From an uncultured Saprospiraceae bacterium (GTDB taxonomy: Bacteria > Bacteroidota > Bacteroidia > Chitinophagales > Saprospiraceae), in the NCBI GenBank assembly GCA_938016265.1, contig CALLWB010000041.1:1-64000 (forward strand): a DNA stretch of 64,000 bases. The letters are read 5' to 3'. Positions 63,133 through 64,000 of the stretch are shown here, piece after piece; position 1 is the stretch's first letter, and each line of letters opens with the position of its first letter. The translations under genes were made by a program, and so were the position numbers. The notes under the pieces are model-generated. The model worked only from the letters and a program-made list of their open reading frames with translations. It ran no database searches and was not told where the DNA came from.

Positions 63133-64000
63133 TTAGCTCTCAAAGCCGGTTACCCCTTGTACTGTGGTATACTTTAATGTTAATTTTTTATCCGGATTTA
63201 ACTGTTTCCAAGCGGATTGAACCATCAAAGTTGCTTCATGAAATCCACAGAGAATCAGTTTTAATTTTCCCGGGTACGTGTTAATATCACCTATGGCAAA
63301 AATGCCTGGAATATTTGTTCTGTAATCAAAAGTATCTACTTCGATCGCATTTTTGTCAATGTTCAAACCCCATTCTGCAATTGGGCCTAGCTTCGGAGAA
63401 AGTCCAAAAAGAGGAACAAAGTGATCTGTTTTCTGTGTTTTTTCTCCTTCCGTCTTTGTTTTAATAACCACGTTTTCCAACTTTCCGTTCCCTCCAAGGC
63501 CAACGACCTGCGCTTCGGTGATTAATGTGATTTTTTTAGCTTCCGCTAATTGCATTACTTTTTCTACAGAATCCGGTGCGCCTCTAAACTGTTTCCTTCT
63601 GTGCACGAGCATAACCTCTTCAGCAATTTCCTCCAAGAAAATTGTCCAATCCAATGCGGAGTCCCCTCCCCCAGCAATAACTACTTTTTTGTCTCTATAA
63701 AACTCTGGATCTTTTATGATGTATTCCACGCCTTTTCTTTCGAAGTCTGCAATATTTACAATGGGCGGTTTTCTAGGTTCGAAGCAGCCAAGGCCTCCCG
63801 CAATCGCAATAACAGGTGCTATATGCTCCGTCCCTAAATTAGTTGTCACTTTGAACCTTCCGTCCTCCAATTTTTCAATCGTTTCGGTACGTTCGCCTAG
63901 AGTAAATCCTGGTTTGAATGGGGCCGCTTGTTCCAACAGATTTTTCACCAAATCTCCAGCGAGGATATCGGGAAGTCCCGGAATATCATAAATAGGTTTT
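63133..64000 (-). CDS. Ferredoxin--NADP reductase, thioredoxin-reductase-like type (5' truncated by window edge)
   Basis: The coding frame stays open to the right edge (KPIYDIPGLPDILAGDLVKN just inside it), so the N-terminal FAD-binding part is missing. The visible 289 residues contain the NADPH-binding motif VVIAGGGDSALDW, VMLVHRRKQFRGAP, the second FAD motif RTNIPGIFAIGDINTYPGKL and EATLMVQSAWKQLNPDKKLT. The absence of a CxxC redox pair before the NADPH domain marks the YumC/FNR type rather than a true thioredoxin reductase. It is co-transcribed with the ferredoxin gene. Confidence 0.88.
   Translation of the reverse strand, partial: KPIYDIPGLPDILAGDLVKNLLEQAAPFKPGFTLGERTETIEKLEDGRFKVTTNLGTEHIAPVIAIAGGLGCFEPRKPPIVNIADFERKGVEYIIKDPEFYRDKKVVIAGGGDSALDWTIFLEEIAEEVMLVHRRKQFRGAPDSVEKVMQLAEAKKITLITEAQVVGLGGNGKLENVVIKTKTEGEKTQKTDHFVPLFGLSPKLGPIAEWGLNIDKNAIEVDTFDYRTNIPGIFAIGDINTYPGKLKLILCGFHEATLMVQSAWKQLNPDKKLTLKYTTVQGVTGFES

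Overview
The window reads as chromosomal DNA of a marine-type Bacteroidota, most likely of the Saprospirales/Lewinella-like branch. The grounds are: three proteins with type IX secretion (T9SS) C-terminal sorting tails, SprB-type repeats, Bacteroidota-style promoters (TAnnTTTG -7 boxes, sometimes with a TTG about 19 nt upstream), few Shine-Dalgarno sequences, an uppS-bamA-ompH cluster, an rbfA-LolC/E-type permease pair and a histone-H1-like small protein. The assignment is inferred from gene content, not from a marker gene. I see no phage, insertion sequence, CRISPR array or rRNA; there is one tRNA (Gln).

Layout. 0-6.3 kb: edge of a peptide-binding lipoprotein, a tail-fibre-like secreted protein with an S74 chaperone tail, a flotillin/NfeD pair, tRNA-Gln and a B3/B4-domain protein. 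6.7-14 kb: RluA-family pseudouridine synthase, DinB-like protein, two membrane proteins, then a minus-strand TolC / HlyD-type adaptor / TIGR04282 glycosyltransferase operon. 14-24 kb: TadA-like deaminase, XRE regulator, rbfA with an FtsX-type permease, recX-acetyltransferase, an MFS exporter, an OmpA/TSP3 porin-like protein and glyS. 24-29 kb: epoxide-hydrolase-like protein, TetR regulator, secreted subtilase and a polytopic GT-C-like protein. 29-35 kb: uppS, bamA and three successive OmpH/Skp chaperone paralogues, the envelope-assembly core of the window. 35-37.5 kb: site-2 protease behind a secreted alpha/beta hydrolase, and a histone-like 57-aa gene. 38-45 kb: M16 peptidase lipoprotein, a well-defined unidentified small RNA, a small lipoprotein, ruvB and a beta-helix lipoprotein. 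45-53 kb: guaB with an apparently leaderless promoter, then a TMTC-like / NagZ-beta-lactamase fusion / GT2 operon. 53-60.6 kb: a 2449-aa secreted mosaic protein. 61-64 kb: an MDR oxidoreductase, a DUF1232 protein and a ferredoxin / ferredoxin-NADP-reductase pair running off the edge.

The most interesting parts not explained by ordinary annotation are the roughly 180-nt RNA at 41.35-41.53 kb (canonical promoter, three hairpins, intrinsic terminator) with a Shine-Dalgarno-led small ORF on the other strand; a 26-codon minus-strand micro-ORF at 8.3 kb whose stop codon touches a perfect intrinsic terminator; the structured leader of bamA; and the giant protein, in which lamin-tail domains appear nested inside fibronectin domains behind an N-terminal CxxCH motif. 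Functions given below come from motif recognition in the translations; no database search was run.
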